Positions 1-9,370 are shown, counted from the stretch's first letter. The stretch: 64,000 nucleotides of DNA from Gammaproteobacteria bacterium (GCA_019634835.1 JAHCAO010000010.1:1-64000); one strand, 5' to 3'. Numbers and translations: made by a program. The notes: generated by a model not told the origin, from the sequence alone.

Positions 1-474
1 GTCGTTGGTACAAGAAATAAAGTGTAATGCCGGATTCATTTCAAAGCATCCCCAATATTCTCCTACGGGGGTCATGAATTTGAATGTGAAAAAAGAAGTA
101 GGAGAGTTTTCCCTTCCATATGCAGCAGTGACTAGACTGTAATTGACAGTGCCATCTTGATTAAAAATATACTCGATGACGTAATTTTTAAAAATAAAAT
201 CGGTACTTAGATGATGACATTTGTTGTCACTATTGACTATCCAACTCCATTTGCTAGGACAAAATGTTTTACAAAAAAACTGGCTAATATTAAGGACAAT
301 ACTGGGGTTAAGTTTACCTTCGCCTGGCGGGCACTGACTCGTATCAATGTAGTTTTGCTTCAATAAAAATTCTTTATCTGGAGCTAAAAAAACTGGCCAA
401 CGAACCCCAAATACCATTGTAGAGAATAGAATTAAAGTTGCATAAAGAAAAATGTTTTTTCCAAGTGTTCTCAT
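1..474 (-). CDS. Partial putative secreted protein (C-terminus beyond window)
   Basis: Reading the minus strand from an ATG at 472-474, 158 codons stay open to the window edge. The start is preceded by AGGA seven bases upstream. The N-terminus (MRTLGKNIFLYATLILF...) is a basic n-region followed by a hydrophobic stretch, so a Sec signal peptide or N-terminal anchor is likely. The rest has several cysteines (TSQCPPGEG, FFCKTFCPSKW, EYWGCFE), compatible with an exported disulfide-bonded protein. I do not recognise the family. It has no partner gene visible on this side. Confidence 0.6.
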   Translation of the reverse strand, partial: MRTLGKNIFLYATLILFSTMVFGVRWPVFLAPDKEFLLKQNYIDTSQCPPGEGKLNPSIVLNISQFFCKTFCPSKWSWIVNSDNKCHHLSTDFIFKNYVIEYIFNQDGTVNYSLVTAAYGRENSPTSFFTFKFMTPVGEYWGCFEMNPALHFISCTND

Positions 475-622
475 AAGTAATTCCTATTTTTTATGAATAA
501 TGATGACTGGAACGGAGCTATTCTTGCTTGGATTTTTTAGGATGAATCTTTGCGGGAATGATGTGCTAAAAAAACATTTCACAATGAAAAGCAGTAAAAT
601 GCAATTTTTTATTTTAGAAACC

Positions 623-650
623 TTGCTATTCCAACTTATGTATATATAAA
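623..650 (+). promoter_or_regulatory. Candidate sigma-70 promoter of tRNA-Thr
   Basis: TTGCTA (623-628) and TATAAA (645-650) are separated by 16 bases. Initiation would fall about 17 bases before the tRNA. Assigned by position and consensus only. Confidence 0.4.
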
Positions 651-673
651 ATTGCACTTCTATTGAGGGATAT

Positions 674-746
674 GCTGGCATAGCTCAGTTGGTAGAGCAG
701 CTGATTTGTAATCAGCAGGTCGTCGGTTCGAGTCCGACTGCCAGCT
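674..746 (+). tRNA. tRNA-Thr (anticodon TGT)
   Basis: A full cloverleaf can be folded. The acceptor stem is GCTGGCA/TGCCAGC, the D-arm carries AGCTCAGTTGGTAGAGC, the anticodon stem CTGAT/ATCAG holds TGT, and the T-arm has GGTTCGAGTCC. Position 746 is the discriminator T. The 3' CCA is not encoded (TTTAA follows), so a CCA-adding enzyme would be required. Confidence 0.95.
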
Positions 747-782
747 TTAAATCAAGTCGTGGTGATAAGTAAAAAATTAGAT

Positions 783-893
783 CTTTCCCACTTTAGTGAG
801 CACACCATTTACGAACACAGTACTCTAATCTGAAGTCCTATAGGTTTCAAAGTTCCGAAATCTATCAGCTCGTCGTTGTATTAATTTTTTATA
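783..893 (+). repeat. tRNA-flanking dispersed repeat, copy A (possible IS-end remnant)
   Basis: This stretch downstream of tRNA-Thr resembles 62938-63043 downstream of tRNA-Glu. Both contain TTTCCCA...AG.G.GCAC, then ACACAGTACT/ACACAACACT, then CCTATA..TTTCAAAGTT.CGAAATC. It fills the gap before the F-box/ankyrin gene. The repeated short motifs recall the multi-repeat ends of IS21-type elements, but no transposase is present. Confidence 0.5.
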
Positions 894-936
894 ATGATGA
901 ATGACACAAAACATCGTACCATTTGAGGGGTGTGAT

Positions 937-3288
937 ATGCAAAGAAGAACAGGCAAGCCGCTGGATACATACACTAACCAGCATGCTGATGTTGGACATC
1001 TATCCATAAGTGACGTAAATACCTATGCCTTACTAGACATACTGATTTATCTTGACCCCTTGAGTCTTTATAGCTTCTCACTAACAAGCCAAGCATTTCG
1101 TTCCATTGCAATATCCGAGTTACTTTGGAAAATGCATGTAGTTAAACACTTTTCTATCCAAGCAGAAAGCTCTGTTAAGAGCATGCCATTTGGTAACCGC
1201 TTTTTTACACAAACAACCAACGAATACTATCGCGGCTTTAGCAATGAAGAAAAAAAATGTTTCACCTTGATTCGTGCGAATGATTTATATTCGATTACAG
1301 AAAGAAAAATTGACTTCACTATCGAAATTTTAGATAAACTTGATAGTAAAGGTCATTCCCTCCTCTCTCTCATCAGAAAACAAAATAACCGTGCATTAAA
1401 TGAATATGTATTTAAACAAATATGTAACAAAGAATCTTGTTCAAAGTATCTGTTAATACGTTGTGCGATTAAATTAGATCAAGCGGGTGAATATTTCCAA
1501 CAGTTGCTCAAAGCAGAAGAAGAGGAATCTAAAACCTCCCTATCCATGTTTGCTCCAGGTCTTTTATCTAAGGCCGTGCAATATAACTCCATTCGTTCTG
1601 CAGAAGTATTGTTAAAATTAAATGCTGGTCCAAATGGCAGGCCAGAACCTATATTATTGTGTATGGCTGCACAGAAGGGCATGCTTGAAATGGTCAATTT
1701 ACTACTAGATTATTCTGCGGATATTGATGCGGGTAGTTCATCGGCTCTATATCTAGCTGCTCAAAATGGGCATGTTGAGGTAGTAAAGTGCCTAGTGAAT
1801 CGTGGCGCAAACATTGATTCTTGTTCTCAAGAGACGGGTTCTTTTCCGCTCTATACTGCTATGCAAAATAAACAAACCGCCATTCTTGTTTTCCTGTTAG
1901 AGCGGGGGGCCAATGTCAAGCTAAAATATAATGGATTTTCACCTCTTTATATGGGTGCTCGAGACAATCATCTCGATGGCGTCAAAGCGCTATTGGCACA
2001 TTGCAAAGAAAATGGGATTAATGTAGGTATTGATGATATTGGTGGTGATAGCAGCACACCGTTATATGTTGCTGCTCAAAATGGCCATGCTGATATGGTA
2101 CGCCTTTTAGCAGAATCTGAGGCGAATGTTGAATGTGGATTTTCGGGAGGATATACACCGCTATATGTTGCATCGCAAAATGGTGATCATGCAGTAGTGG
2201 AGGTTTTATGCCAATTCAAGCCAAATTATAATCACATCTCACCTAATGGGAGTGTTGCACTTTATGTCGCCGCTCAGAATGGTCACACGGAGGTCGTTAG
2301 GTTGCTTTGCAAGCAACCTAGTTGTGATGTTGATATAACATATAAAAGGTATACACCTTTGTATATTGCTTGCCAAAAAGGGCATTTATCGAATGTAAAA
2401 GTGTTATTGGAGCATGGTGCGAATATTAATCACCAAGCTCATAGAAACGCAACACCTTTGCACGTTGCAGTAAGGAATAGGCACAAGGAAATTGTGGGTG
2501 CTCTCCTGGAAAAAGGCGCAGATTTCAATTTACGCCTTGAAACCGGTGCCACGCCACTTCATTGCGTTTGTCACGAGGTTGATGATTATAATATTTGCAT
2601 GGCTATCATTACCTTGTTGATCAGAGCTGGTGCAGATCCCTTATCTTTAGATCTTCATGGTAGAACACCAGCAATGCTTACTAGTAATACTAAGGTAGAA
2701 AAGATTCTACTCTTATTAGAAGAACTAGCTGCACAGGATATGAGACAATTAGTAAGTGCCACTACTGCTAACCCTGTAGCGGACAAAGATTTTATTATCA
2801 AGGAAGTGACTAGTTTTATTAGTGACAAATGTAAAAGAAACAATAGCCTGAAAGCTCAAGCAGAACTATGTCTTAATCTTTTGATGGATACGTCTACTCC
2901 TTTTGGGCTTGCTGTTATTTTATATTCTTTATTAGATAAAGAGCCTACTCAAACATCCAATGATATTTTTAATTTCCCTGATGCTGTTCAATTCATTCGA
3001 TGTATTATCAAGGCGCTTGGTTTTGAATCAAAAGCTGTGGCTAAAAATTCACTGTATTCTATGATATTTTCCAGCTTAGCAAGTGACGAAAAACTATTAG
3101 ACAAGTTGAAAAAGCAGATTATACAACCAATTGTTTTTAGTTTAAATCGTAATGCTGAATTCAATGTTGACTCATACAATGCCGCTATGCTTTGTCTCAA
3201 TCTATTTGAAGCTAAAATAAAGCAATCACATAAGCTGGCTTCACTAGAACAGGAAAAGAAACTGATAGCATTTAATCAAGTGAAATAG
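937..3288 (+). CDS. F-box-like / ankyrin-repeat protein, putative host-directed effector
   Basis: The protein is 783 residues from the ATG at 937, chosen over the in-frame ATG at 901 because GAGGGG lies six bases before 937. Residues about 27-70 (LLDILIYLDPLSLYSFS, then SELLWK) look like an F-box: a leucine-rich three-helix core with a closing LW. About eleven ankyrin repeats follow (roughly residues 210-590), with typical TPLYVAAQNGHADMVRLL units. The C-terminal 200 residues are helical and unassigned. F-box plus ankyrin is a eukaryotic arrangement; in Legionella and relatives such proteins are secreted and recruit host SCF ubiquitin ligase. Secretion and host function here are inference. 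The gene stands alone between repeats. Confidence 0.8.
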   Translation: MQRRTGKPLDTYTNQHADVGHLSISDVNTYALLDILIYLDPLSLYSFSLTSQAFRSIAISELLWKMHVVKHFSIQAESSVKSMPFGNRFFTQTTNEYYRGFSNEEKKCFTLIRANDLYSITERKIDFTIEILDKLDSKGHSLLSLIRKQNNRALNEYVFKQICNKESCSKYLLIRCAIKLDQAGEYFQQLLKAEEEESKTSLSMFAPGLLSKAVQYNSIRSAEVLLKLNAGPNGRPEPILLCMAAQKGMLEMVNLLLDYSADIDAGSSSALYLAAQNGHVEVVKCLVNRGANIDSCSQETGSFPLYTAMQNKQTAILVFLLERGANVKLKYNGFSPLYMGARDNHLDGVKALLAHCKENGINVGIDDIGGDSSTPLYVAAQNGHADMVRLLAESEANVECGFSGGYTPLYVASQNGDHAVVEVLCQFKPNYNHISPNGSVALYVAAQNGHTEVVRLLCKQPSCDVDITYKRYTPLYIACQKGHLSNVKVLLEHGANINHQAHRNATPLHVAVRNRHKEIVGALLEKGADFNLRLETGATPLHCVCHEVDDYNICMAIITLLIRAGADPLSLDLHGRTPAMLTSNTKVEKILLLLEELAAQDMRQLVSATTANPVADKDFIIKEVTSFISDKCKRNNSLKAQAELCLNLLMDTSTPFGLAVILYSLLDKEPTQTSNDIFNFPDAVQFIRCIIKALGFESKAVAKNSLYSMIFSSLASDEKLLDKLKKQIIQPIVFSLNRNAEFNVDSYNAAMLCLNLFEAKIKQSHKLASLEQEKKLIAFNQVK

Positions 3289-3333
3289 CTAACTAATTCC
3301 GGAATATTATGGGCAGGCAACAATACAGGCTCA

Positions 3334-5160
3334 TCAAATCAGAGCTGCTGCGCTTCTTTTTGTGTGTTTGGGTAAGAGCTCGTCATCAGAGTTGTACTCT
3401 GAGTCAGAACTTATATCCACTACTACAGACGGTGACGGTTTAAAAAATAAGGACAATGGTTTTTTTGACAAATTCATATCTTGTTGGATTCTTTCAACGA
3501 TATTTTTCAAGCGCCTAAAAACATGAATGACTGTCGAAATGGGTTGGCTAGTGTAAGGAACTTTAATACCAATACCCATGTCTGTCAGTGGTCGGCATTC
3601 TCCTAGTGTTTTTACCTGTTCTTCTAGATCACGAATATTTTGTATTTGTGTTGGCAGGTATTTTTCATTATCAATCTTCTCTTTTTCTTCTAAGTATTGT
3701 AGTTTTTCAATAAGATCTTTGTCTAATTGATTAATTAACGATGCCCATTCACCATGGGAAACGGTAGGTTCTTTTCTCCAAAGTGCTTGCGCACAACAGA
3801 AAAGATATCCCACAACTGCTAAGCAGCCTATTATACCAGAAAAAGTTGATCCAGCTAGATAACTTGCTCTGAGGTTCCAATTGCGATCCCAATCAGGTGA
3901 ATTAACATCTGTATGGAACTTGTTATCAAAGTTAAGATATTCACTTACCAATACATATTCTAATCCGGCAAGACTCAAAAGAAACACCGTAGGGATCAAT
4001 ACAGTGAGTACTCTACTTGATATGGATGCGGTTGGTCTGTGTTGCAGGTCATTCAGATAGCTTGCGATGTCATCAATTAAACTGGTTAAAGTGATGCGAT
4101 CTGTATTTAATATCTCATCATTGGACCGATTGTCTGCCTCATCAGATTTTTCTTTTTCGGTTAAAACGTTCTTTCCCTTCTTTTTCCCAGGGTTTTTCTC
4201 AGTTTCTTCTTTAGCAAGGGCGATTCTTCCCCTATAAAGCGGCATCTGTTGTAAGGCTGTATCACTCAAGTATTTTTCGATATCAATGATAACATCATTT
4301 TCATTGGGATCTTTTTTTTCATAAATAGGAATGGGAACGTTTGGATTGAGTTCATGGTGAGCGATAAGCAGCGCTTGCAAACTATGGAGACTTGTCAATT
4401 TAAAATAACAGTTCTTTAGATTTTCAGGCATGTTAATTTTAATAAGCAGTTGTTTGTAAGATTGCAGTACACGGTCTTGATTTTGTTTGTTCAGAGAAAG
4501 AAATATTTCTACTTGTTCTTCTTGTGTAAGATTAGAAAATAAAATTATTGCTGCGTCGTGTTTGTTATTACTTAAATTTAAGTGCGCGCCATACTGAATT
4601 AAATGTTCTATAGATTTGCATTTCGCAACTTTAAATACATTTTTAAATGCATAATGAAGAGCTGTATTACCATCCTTATTTACTTGATTAATAAATTTTG
4701 CCAGAAACAGCCTATCGAATTCATTTGTTTTTTTAAGTAATAGTTCAATAACTTTCTCTTCCCCTGAAGCAGCAGCTTGATGTAATACGGTATGACCTTG
4801 ATCATCTTCTTCTAAATAAAGATTAAGTTTTTTCTTTCTTTCAGCTATCTCAACGAGTCTAATGACAATAGAGTAATAACCTTTTGAGGCTGCTATGTGC
4901 AACAATGATTGTTTATTTTTATCTTTGCTAAAAAGAATATTGTCATTGTCTTCTTGTATATTTAACAATAGACGAGCAATTTGGCTTGCACCCATCTCTA
5001 AAGCAAGAAATAGAAAACTTCTCCCTTCTTTATCCAAACTTTCTAAGGAGGCCCCGTTTGATTTTAGGATGGTTTTTATGAGCCCTGTTGCAGCTTGTAA
5101 GTCATTTAGTTTAATAGAGGATTCCAGTGCTTTTTCTAGGTAATGTTGCCGAGTTTGCAT
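3334..5160 (-). CDS. Ankyrin-repeat protein with two membrane segments
   Basis: 608 residues; the ATG at 5160 has AGGA six bases upstream. The N-terminal 220 residues contain about four ankyrin repeats (SLLHIAASKGYYSIVIRL, TVLHQAAASGEEKVIELL, TALHYAF). Around residues 383-407 and 433-458 are two hydrophobic spans (VLIPTVFLLSLAGLEYVLV and a Gly-rich segment ending YLFCCAQALW) separated by about 25 polar residues, a hairpin arrangement. A Lys/Glu-rich stretch precedes them, and the tail is acidic and Ser-rich (DISSDSEYNSDDE). Paired transmembrane hairpins are common in effectors that insert into host membranes, which is the inferred role. No catalytic motif seen. It converges with the F-box/ankyrin gene with only 45 bases between the stop codons. 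Confidence 0.75.
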   Translation of the reverse strand: MQTRQHYLEKALESSIKLNDLQAATGLIKTILKSNGASLESLDKEGRSFLFLALEMGASQIARLLLNIQEDNDNILFSKDKNKQSLLHIAASKGYYSIVIRLVEIAERKKKLNLYLEEDDQGHTVLHQAAASGEEKVIELLLKKTNEFDRLFLAKFINQVNKDGNTALHYAFKNVFKVAKCKSIEHLIQYGAHLNLSNNKHDAAIILFSNLTQEEQVEIFLSLNKQNQDRVLQSYKQLLIKINMPENLKNCYFKLTSLHSLQALLIAHHELNPNVPIPIYEKKDPNENDVIIDIEKYLSDTALQQMPLYRGRIALAKEETEKNPGKKKGKNVLTEKEKSDEADNRSNDEILNTDRITLTSLIDDIASYLNDLQHRPTASISSRVLTVLIPTVFLLSLAGLEYVLVSEYLNFDNKFHTDVNSPDWDRNWNLRASYLAGSTFSGIIGCLAVVGYLFCCAQALWRKEPTVSHGEWASLINQLDKDLIEKLQYLEEKEKIDNEKYLPTQIQNIRDLEEQVKTLGECRPLTDMGIGIKVPYTSQPISTVIHVFRRLKNIVERIQQDMNLSKKPLSLFFKPSPSVVVDISSDSEYNSDDELLPKHTKRSAAALI

Positions 5161-5345
5161 GCTTATTCCTTTGAGTGAGACAGTTTTTTTAATTTTTTAA
5201 ATAAATTTATTTTTATTTTTAATAAAAAAATTAATTTAATATCTTATCAGCAAGGATAGCATTATAAAATCTAAAAGAGAAAAACTAGATAAGAAAGAGA
5301 AGATACAGTAATGTGTTTATGGATTGCAGAACGTTGAAATTCTCA

Positions 5346-5419
5346 TGGCTATGGGTGGACTCGAACCACCGACCTCAGCATTATGAGTGCCGCGCTCTAA
5401 CCAGCTGAGCTACATAGCC
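5346..5419 (-). tRNA. tRNA-Met (anticodon CAT, elongator type)
   Basis: On the minus strand the acceptor stem is GGCTATG/CATAGCC, with a GTAGCTCAGCTGGTTAGAGC D-arm, the CTCATAAT anticodon loop and a GGTTCGAGTCC T-arm. The body closely matches elongator tRNA-Met rather than the initiator, which would have an unpaired first base and GGG/CCC anticodon-stem pairs. The alternative reading, tRNA-Ile2 with a modified CAT anticodon, is less likely. CCA is not encoded. Confidence 0.9.
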
Positions 5420-5499
5420 CTTGAATGGTGGTGTATTCTCGAAGTTTTAAGTGGGTTTTGTCAAGGAAACTATTGGCGGTGGAAACAGTCGGTATCTTG

Positions 5500-5528
5500 T
5501 TGCATCTTATTTATATCTCCCGTACAAT
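5500..5528 (+). promoter_or_regulatory. Candidate promoter of the rpsF operon
   Basis: TTGCAT (5500-5505) and TACAAT (5523-5528) are exactly 17 bases apart. That gives a leader of about 70 bases before rpsF, the first gene of a co-directional ribosomal/replication run. Confidence 0.45.
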
Positions 5529-5604
5529 TACCGCCCTTAATAATAAGGTTAACTCCTTGCTTTTATCAATGGTGGTAAAAGCTTAAATCCGAGAGGAGCA
5601 TTGA

Positions 5605-6072
5605 ATGAAGCACAATACAGATAATTTGCGGCATTACGAAGTCGTATTTCTTGTTCACCCTGATCAAAGTGAACAAGTCCCAGCAATGATAGAACGTTAT
5701 AGTAACTTAATTACCGGCCGTAAAGGCAAAATTCATCGTCTTGAGGATTGGGGGCGTAGACCGCTTGCATATCCCATTAACAAGATTATGAAGGCTCATT
5801 ATGTACTCATGAACATTGAATGTGACCAAGCGACAGTGGATGAGTTGGGCGATAATTTCCGTTATAACGATGCTGTAATTCGTAACATGATTTTACGTGT
5901 TAATCGAGCAATTACCGAACCTTCACCTATTTCTAAAGAAAAAGATGGTCGTGGCGACATGGAAATAGCTGGGCCAGATTCGTCTGAGCGTAGCAGACAC
6001 GATAATGTCAGTTCCTCTTTTAGAGATAAAAAAGAAGACACAGAAGAAGGTCAGGAAGCACGGATAAAATAG
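5605..6072 (+). CDS. rpsF: 30S ribosomal protein S6
   Basis: S6 binds 16S rRNA with S18 in the platform of the small subunit. The first 100 residues match the family ([17 protein letters not shown], then [14 protein letters not shown] and YVLMNIE). The protein is 155 residues, longer than the usual 95-135, with an acidic, charged tail after residue 105. The ATG at 5605 has AGGAG six bases upstream. It is followed 24 bases later by rpsR, the standard pairing. The tail is low complexity, and its role is unknown. Confidence 0.97.
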   Translation: MKHNTDNLRHYEVVFLVHPDQSEQVPAMIERYSNLITGRKGKIHRLEDWGRRPLAYPINKIMKAHYVLMNIECDQATVDELGDNFRYNDAVIRNMILRVNRAITEPSPISKEKDGRGDMEIAGPDSSERSRHDNVSSSFRDKKEDTEEGQEARIK

Positions 6073-6096
6073 AACTAGTTGAGCGGAGTATAAATT

Positions 6097-6321
6097 ATGG
6101 CTACTTATTTTCGTCGTAAAAAAATGTGTTATTTCACAGCAAATAAAATTAAAGATGTTGATTATAAAGATGTTAATTTGCTGAGAAAATTTATTATGGA
6201 AAATGGTAAGATCGTACCGAGTCGTATCACTGGTACAAAGGCTGGCTATCAACGTAAATTAGCAAAAGCAGTGAAGTTAGCGCGTTATCTTGCACTATTG
6301 CCTTACTGCGACAGACATTAA
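6097..6321 (+). CDS. rpsR: 30S ribosomal protein S18
   Basis: 74 residues, normal for S18, the partner of S6 on the 30S platform. Family signatures are the basic start RRKKMCYF, then [10 protein letters not shown] and the conserved [28 protein letters not shown] block. GAGCGGAG lies before the ATG. It sits between rpsF and the membrane-protein gene, which begins 12 bases after its stop, so the genes are almost certainly cotranscribed. Confidence 0.98.
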   Translation: MATYFRRKKMCYFTANKIKDVDYKDVNLLRKFIMENGKIVPSRITGTKAGYQRKLAKAVKLARYLALLPYCDRH

Positions 6322-6333
6322 AAACGAATCAAC

Positions 6334-7269
6334 ATGTGGCTGCAACGTTATACAGATTATTTACTGCGACAGCGCTGGCAGGCGATTGCGTTGACATTTT
6401 TCATCACCTTTGTACCACTAATTGGGACAATTGGGATATTAATTGCGGCGCTCATTACATTAGTCAAAGGGGCAGCTGAAGGGGCTATTTTTACTGTTGC
6501 TGCTTCATTGCCTTTTGTCCTGAGTTTTTACGTGTCAGGAACGCATGGAACAACAGCCCCGTTAGTGGTATGGGCAGCAGTTGGTGTTGCTGTTTTAAGT
6601 AACATATTGACGTGGGTGTTTGCTGTCATGTTACGTCGGCAAACTAGTTGGAGCACTATCCTTCAGGTAGCTGCTTTGCTAGGAGTATTAGTTGTCAGTG
6701 TGATTCACCTTATTTATCCTGATGTTGCAGACTGGTGGGGCAGCATGTTGCAGTCATATTATGACAAAGCAGCAGTGACTAACGGGGTGGTAGAAGCATC
6801 GGCTGTTACCATGCCTAGTGAAGCTCAAGTTGAATCCATTGGTCTTACTAAGCAATATGCGACAGGGTTGATGGTCGCTGTGGTGTTGTTCAATGCCTTA
6901 GCACAGCTTATTGTTGCACGTTGGTGGCAAGGATGGGTTTTTAGTCGAGGTATCTTGCGCAAAGAACTTTATGGAATACGGTTGAGTCAGTTAGCTGGAG
7001 TGTCCTTTCTTGTAGGATTAATATTTTGGTATTGGGGAAATAGTGTTGTTTTGGATATAATGCCCATCCTTTACTTATTATTTGCTGGAGCAGGGCTGAG
7101 TCTGATTCACTATTTGTTTGGATTGATGCGCTCGCCAACAGCGTGGTTTTGGTTGTTTTTACTGTATGTTACCTTGGCTGTCGCATTACCAGTGAGTGTT
7201 ATCTTAGTCGCTTTGATAGCATGGGTTGATATATGGTTTGACGTGCGGAAACGCATTCAAAAAGGTTAA
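6334..7269 (+). CDS. Polytopic inner-membrane protein of the rpsR-rplI interval (DUF2232-like)
   Basis: 311 residues with about eight hydrophobic segments. These include an N-terminal pair near residues 16-50, segments near 70-125, one near 172-195, and a cluster from 220 to 305 (LVGLIFWYWGNSVVLDIMP, WLFLLYVTLAVALPVSVIL). A predicted membrane protein of this size between rpsR and rplI is usual in Legionella/Coxiella-type genomes and is generally assigned to DUF2232. I base the family call on position and topology, not on a diagnostic motif. Biochemical function is unknown. Spacing of 12 bases after rpsR implies cotranscription. Confidence 0.7.
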   Translation: MWLQRYTDYLLRQRWQAIALTFFITFVPLIGTIGILIAALITLVKGAAEGAIFTVAASLPFVLSFYVSGTHGTTAPLVVWAAVGVAVLSNILTWVFAVMLRRQTSWSTILQVAALLGVLVVSVIHLIYPDVADWWGSMLQSYYDKAAVTNGVVEASAVTMPSEAQVESIGLTKQYATGLMVAVVLFNALAQLIVARWWQGWVFSRGILRKELYGIRLSQLAGVSFLVGLIFWYWGNSVVLDIMPILYLLFAGAGLSLIHYLFGLMRSPTAWFWLFLLYVTLAVALPVSVILVALIAWVDIWFDVRKRIQKG

Positions 7270-7312
7270 TTTTTTTTACTAAAGAATCATATCAAAAGAG
7301 GGGGTAAGAACG

Positions 7313-7765
7313 GTGGAAGTTATCTTACTTGAAAAAATGCGCAATTTAGGTGTGTTAGGTGAAAAGGTAAAAGTAAAATCTGGTTATGCTAGAAATTTTC
7401 TTATTCCTCAAGGTAAAGCAGTTTATGCGACTAAAGAGAATGTAGCTAAATTTGAGCAACGTCGGGTGGAACTTGAGGCATTGGCTAACGAAAAGCTCAA
7501 GCAAGCTGTTGCAAAACAGCAAAACATTGCTTCGCTACCAGCTATTACTATCACAGCAAAAGCAGGTGAAGAAGGTAAATTATTTGGGTCTATCGGAACG
7601 AGAGATATTGTCGAAGCGATAAATAAAGCGGGTGTGACCATCGAAAAGCGTCAAGTACGATTGCCAGAAGGCGTGTTGCGTTTAATTGGCGAGTATGACA
7701 TTACTATTGAACTTGAGAGTGATATCACAGCTACAGTGAAAGTCAACATTGTATCCGAAGGTTAG
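7313..7765 (+). CDS. rplI: 50S ribosomal protein L9
   Basis: 150 residues, the normal length. It starts at GTG (7313) preceded by an AGAGGGGG Shine-Dalgarno, giving the canonical [13 protein letters not shown] start. The N-terminal domain carries [19 protein letters not shown] long connecting helix follows, and the C-terminal rRNA-binding domain has [11 protein letters not shown] and the closing [19 protein letters not shown]9 binds 23S rRNA at the L1 stalk base. It ends the ribosomal run; a hairpin and then a T-rich terminator separate it from dnaB. Confidence 0.98.
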   Translation: MEVILLEKMRNLGVLGEKVKVKSGYARNFLIPQGKAVYATKENVAKFEQRRVELEALANEKLKQAVAKQQNIASLPAITITAKAGEEGKLFGSIGTRDIVEAINKAGVTIEKRQVRLPEGVLRLIGEYDITIELESDITATVKVNIVSEG

Positions 7766-7777
7766 AGACATCAACGT

Positions 7778-7799
7778 CAGGCCTTCAACAGAAGGCCTG
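7778..7799 (+). other. Perfect hairpin after rplI
   Basis: CAGGCCTTC-AACA-GAAGGCCTG, a 9-bp perfect stem with a 4-base loop, 13 bases after the rplI stop. It lacks a following T-run, so alone it is not a classical intrinsic terminator. It may protect the 3' end of the mRNA. Confidence 0.6.
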
Positions 7800-7867
7800 T
7801 ATCAAGTGTTGTATCTACCCATGCCCTGTGCCAACTCAGGGTCTTTCAACGTTACTAATAATCTACT

Positions 7868-7894
7868 AAAAAGTGTATCAGGCACTTTTTTTTT
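7868..7894 (+). terminator. Intrinsic terminator between rplI and dnaB
   Basis: AAAAAGTG (7868-7875) pairs with CACTTTTT across a 7-base loop, and the T-run continues to nine Ts. It ends the ribosomal operon about 80 bases before dnaB. Confidence 0.75.
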
Positions 7895-7976
7895 GCCTTC
7901 TTTGGACAATTCAATCCATTAATGCGAAAATCCGCTATGTCTACTAATATCTTTCAATTGATGGTGGCGGCGAATT

Positions 7977-9368
7977 ATGGCGGAAGTTTTGCTGAGTAAA
8001 AAACACACCTCTAATCGGGCAATGAGTCCTAGTTCAATAAAGGTTCCTCCACATTCAATTGATGCGGAACAATCTGTGCTTGGCGGTTTGATGTTGGATA
8101 ACCGTGCCTGGGATCAAGTCATTGATCGGTTACATGAAAATGATTTTTACCGTCACGAGCATCGTTTGGTCTTTCGTGTCATGTCCCGTTTGTTGGAACA
8201 AAATAAACCTATCGATGTTTTGACTGTAGCTGAAGCACTGCGTGAATTACATGAATTGGAAAATGTAGGTGGGGATATTTATTTATTTGAGTTGGCAAAC
8301 AATACACCGAGCGCTGCCAATATTACTGCTTATGCGGATATTGTGCGTGAGCGTTCGGTTTTAAGACAACTTATCTCTGCTGCGGGTGAGATTGCTGATA
8401 ATGCTTTTAACTCTCAAGGTAGGAGCATAGTCGAATTATTAGATGCGGCTGAGCAACGCGTATTTTCCATTTCCGAGCAAGGTGCCCGTGGTAGTGGCCC
8501 TGTCAATATTAAAAACTTCCTGGCTAAAACCATGGATAGGATTGATACGCTTTTTCATGCGGGTACATCCATTACAGGCGTGCCTACAGGGTATCATGAT
8601 TTTGATGAGATGACATCAGGGTTGCAGTCATCCGATTTGGTGATTATTGCAGGCCGCCCTTCCATGGGTAAAACGACTTTTGCTATGAATATAGCGGAAC
8701 ATGTAGCGATTAAAAGCCGCTTTCCGGTTTTAATCTTTAGTATGGAAATGCCAGGCGAAGCGATTGTCATGCGGTTGCTGTCATCGTTATGCCGTATTGA
8801 TCAATTACGGATTCGTACAGGTAAGCTGGCAGATGAAGATTGGCCGCGTATTAGTTCAACTGTCAGTATGCTGTCTGAAGCACCTCTTTATATAGATGAT
8901 ACGCCAGGATTAAGCCCCGCTGAAATGCGTGCACGCGCACGTCGTTTAGCAAAGGAGCATGGTCAATTAGGAATGATTGTGGTGGATTATTTGCAATTAA
9001 TGCAAGTGCCAGGATATAACGAAAATCGCACGGCTGAAATTTCTGAAATCTCTCGCTCGCTAAAAGGACTGGCAAAAGAATTGAAAGTGCCCGTTGTTGC
9101 ATTGTCACAGCTTAATCGTGGTTTAGAGCAGCGTGCTGATAAGCGGCCAGTGATGTCTGATTTGCGTGAATCTGGAGCGATTGAGCAAGATGCTGATGTG
9201 ATTGTCTTCATATATCGTGACGAAGTATATAATGAAAATAGTCCAGAAAAAGGTACCGCAGAAATCATTATTGCAAAACAGCGTAATGGGCCTATTGGTA
9301 AAGTGCGATTAACCTTTATGGGGCAGTATACTTGTTTTGAAAACTTTATTCGCCAGCCGAGTTATTAA
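7977..9368 (+). CDS. dnaB: Replicative DNA helicase DnaB
   Basis: 463 residues, the normal length of the hexameric helicase that unwinds DNA at the fork. The N-terminal primase-interacting domain starts at PHSIDAEQSVLGGLMLD. The RecA-like domain has Walker A GRPSMGKTTFA (about residue 226), Walker B MIVVDYLQLM, the KELKVPVVALSQLNRGLEQR block and the SDLRESGAIEQDADV motif. No intein is present. GGTGGCGG lies ahead of the ATG. alr starts two bases after its stop, so the two are cotranscribed. Confidence 0.98.
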   Translation: MAEVLLSKKHTSNRAMSPSSIKVPPHSIDAEQSVLGGLMLDNRAWDQVIDRLHENDFYRHEHRLVFRVMSRLLEQNKPIDVLTVAEALRELHELENVGGDIYLFELANNTPSAANITAYADIVRERSVLRQLISAAGEIADNAFNSQGRSIVELLDAAEQRVFSISEQGARGSGPVNIKNFLAKTMDRIDTLFHAGTSITGVPTGYHDFDEMTSGLQSSDLVIIAGRPSMGKTTFAMNIAEHVAIKSRFPVLIFSMEMPGEAIVMRLLSSLCRIDQLRIRTGKLADEDWPRISSTVSMLSEAPLYIDDTPGLSPAEMRARARRLAKEHGQLGMIVVDYLQLMQVPGYNENRTAEISEISRSLKGLAKELKVPVVALSQLNRGLEQRADKRPVMSDLRESGAIEQDADVIVFIYRDEVYNENSPEKGTAEIIIAKQRNGPIGKVRLTFMGQYTCFENFIRQPSY

Positions 9369-9370
9369 GC

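Noticed and set aside
484-681. 65-codon minus-strand ORF
   Set aside because: Overlaps the tRNA-Thr 5' end and its promoter; no ribosome site and low-complexity content.
5528-5578. S6:S18-type autoregulatory leader: TTACCGCC could pair with GGTGGTAA upstream of rpsF
   Set aside because: The left arm overlaps the -10 box of the best promoter, so the full stem would not be in that transcript; conserved CCG-bulge geometry could not be confirmed.
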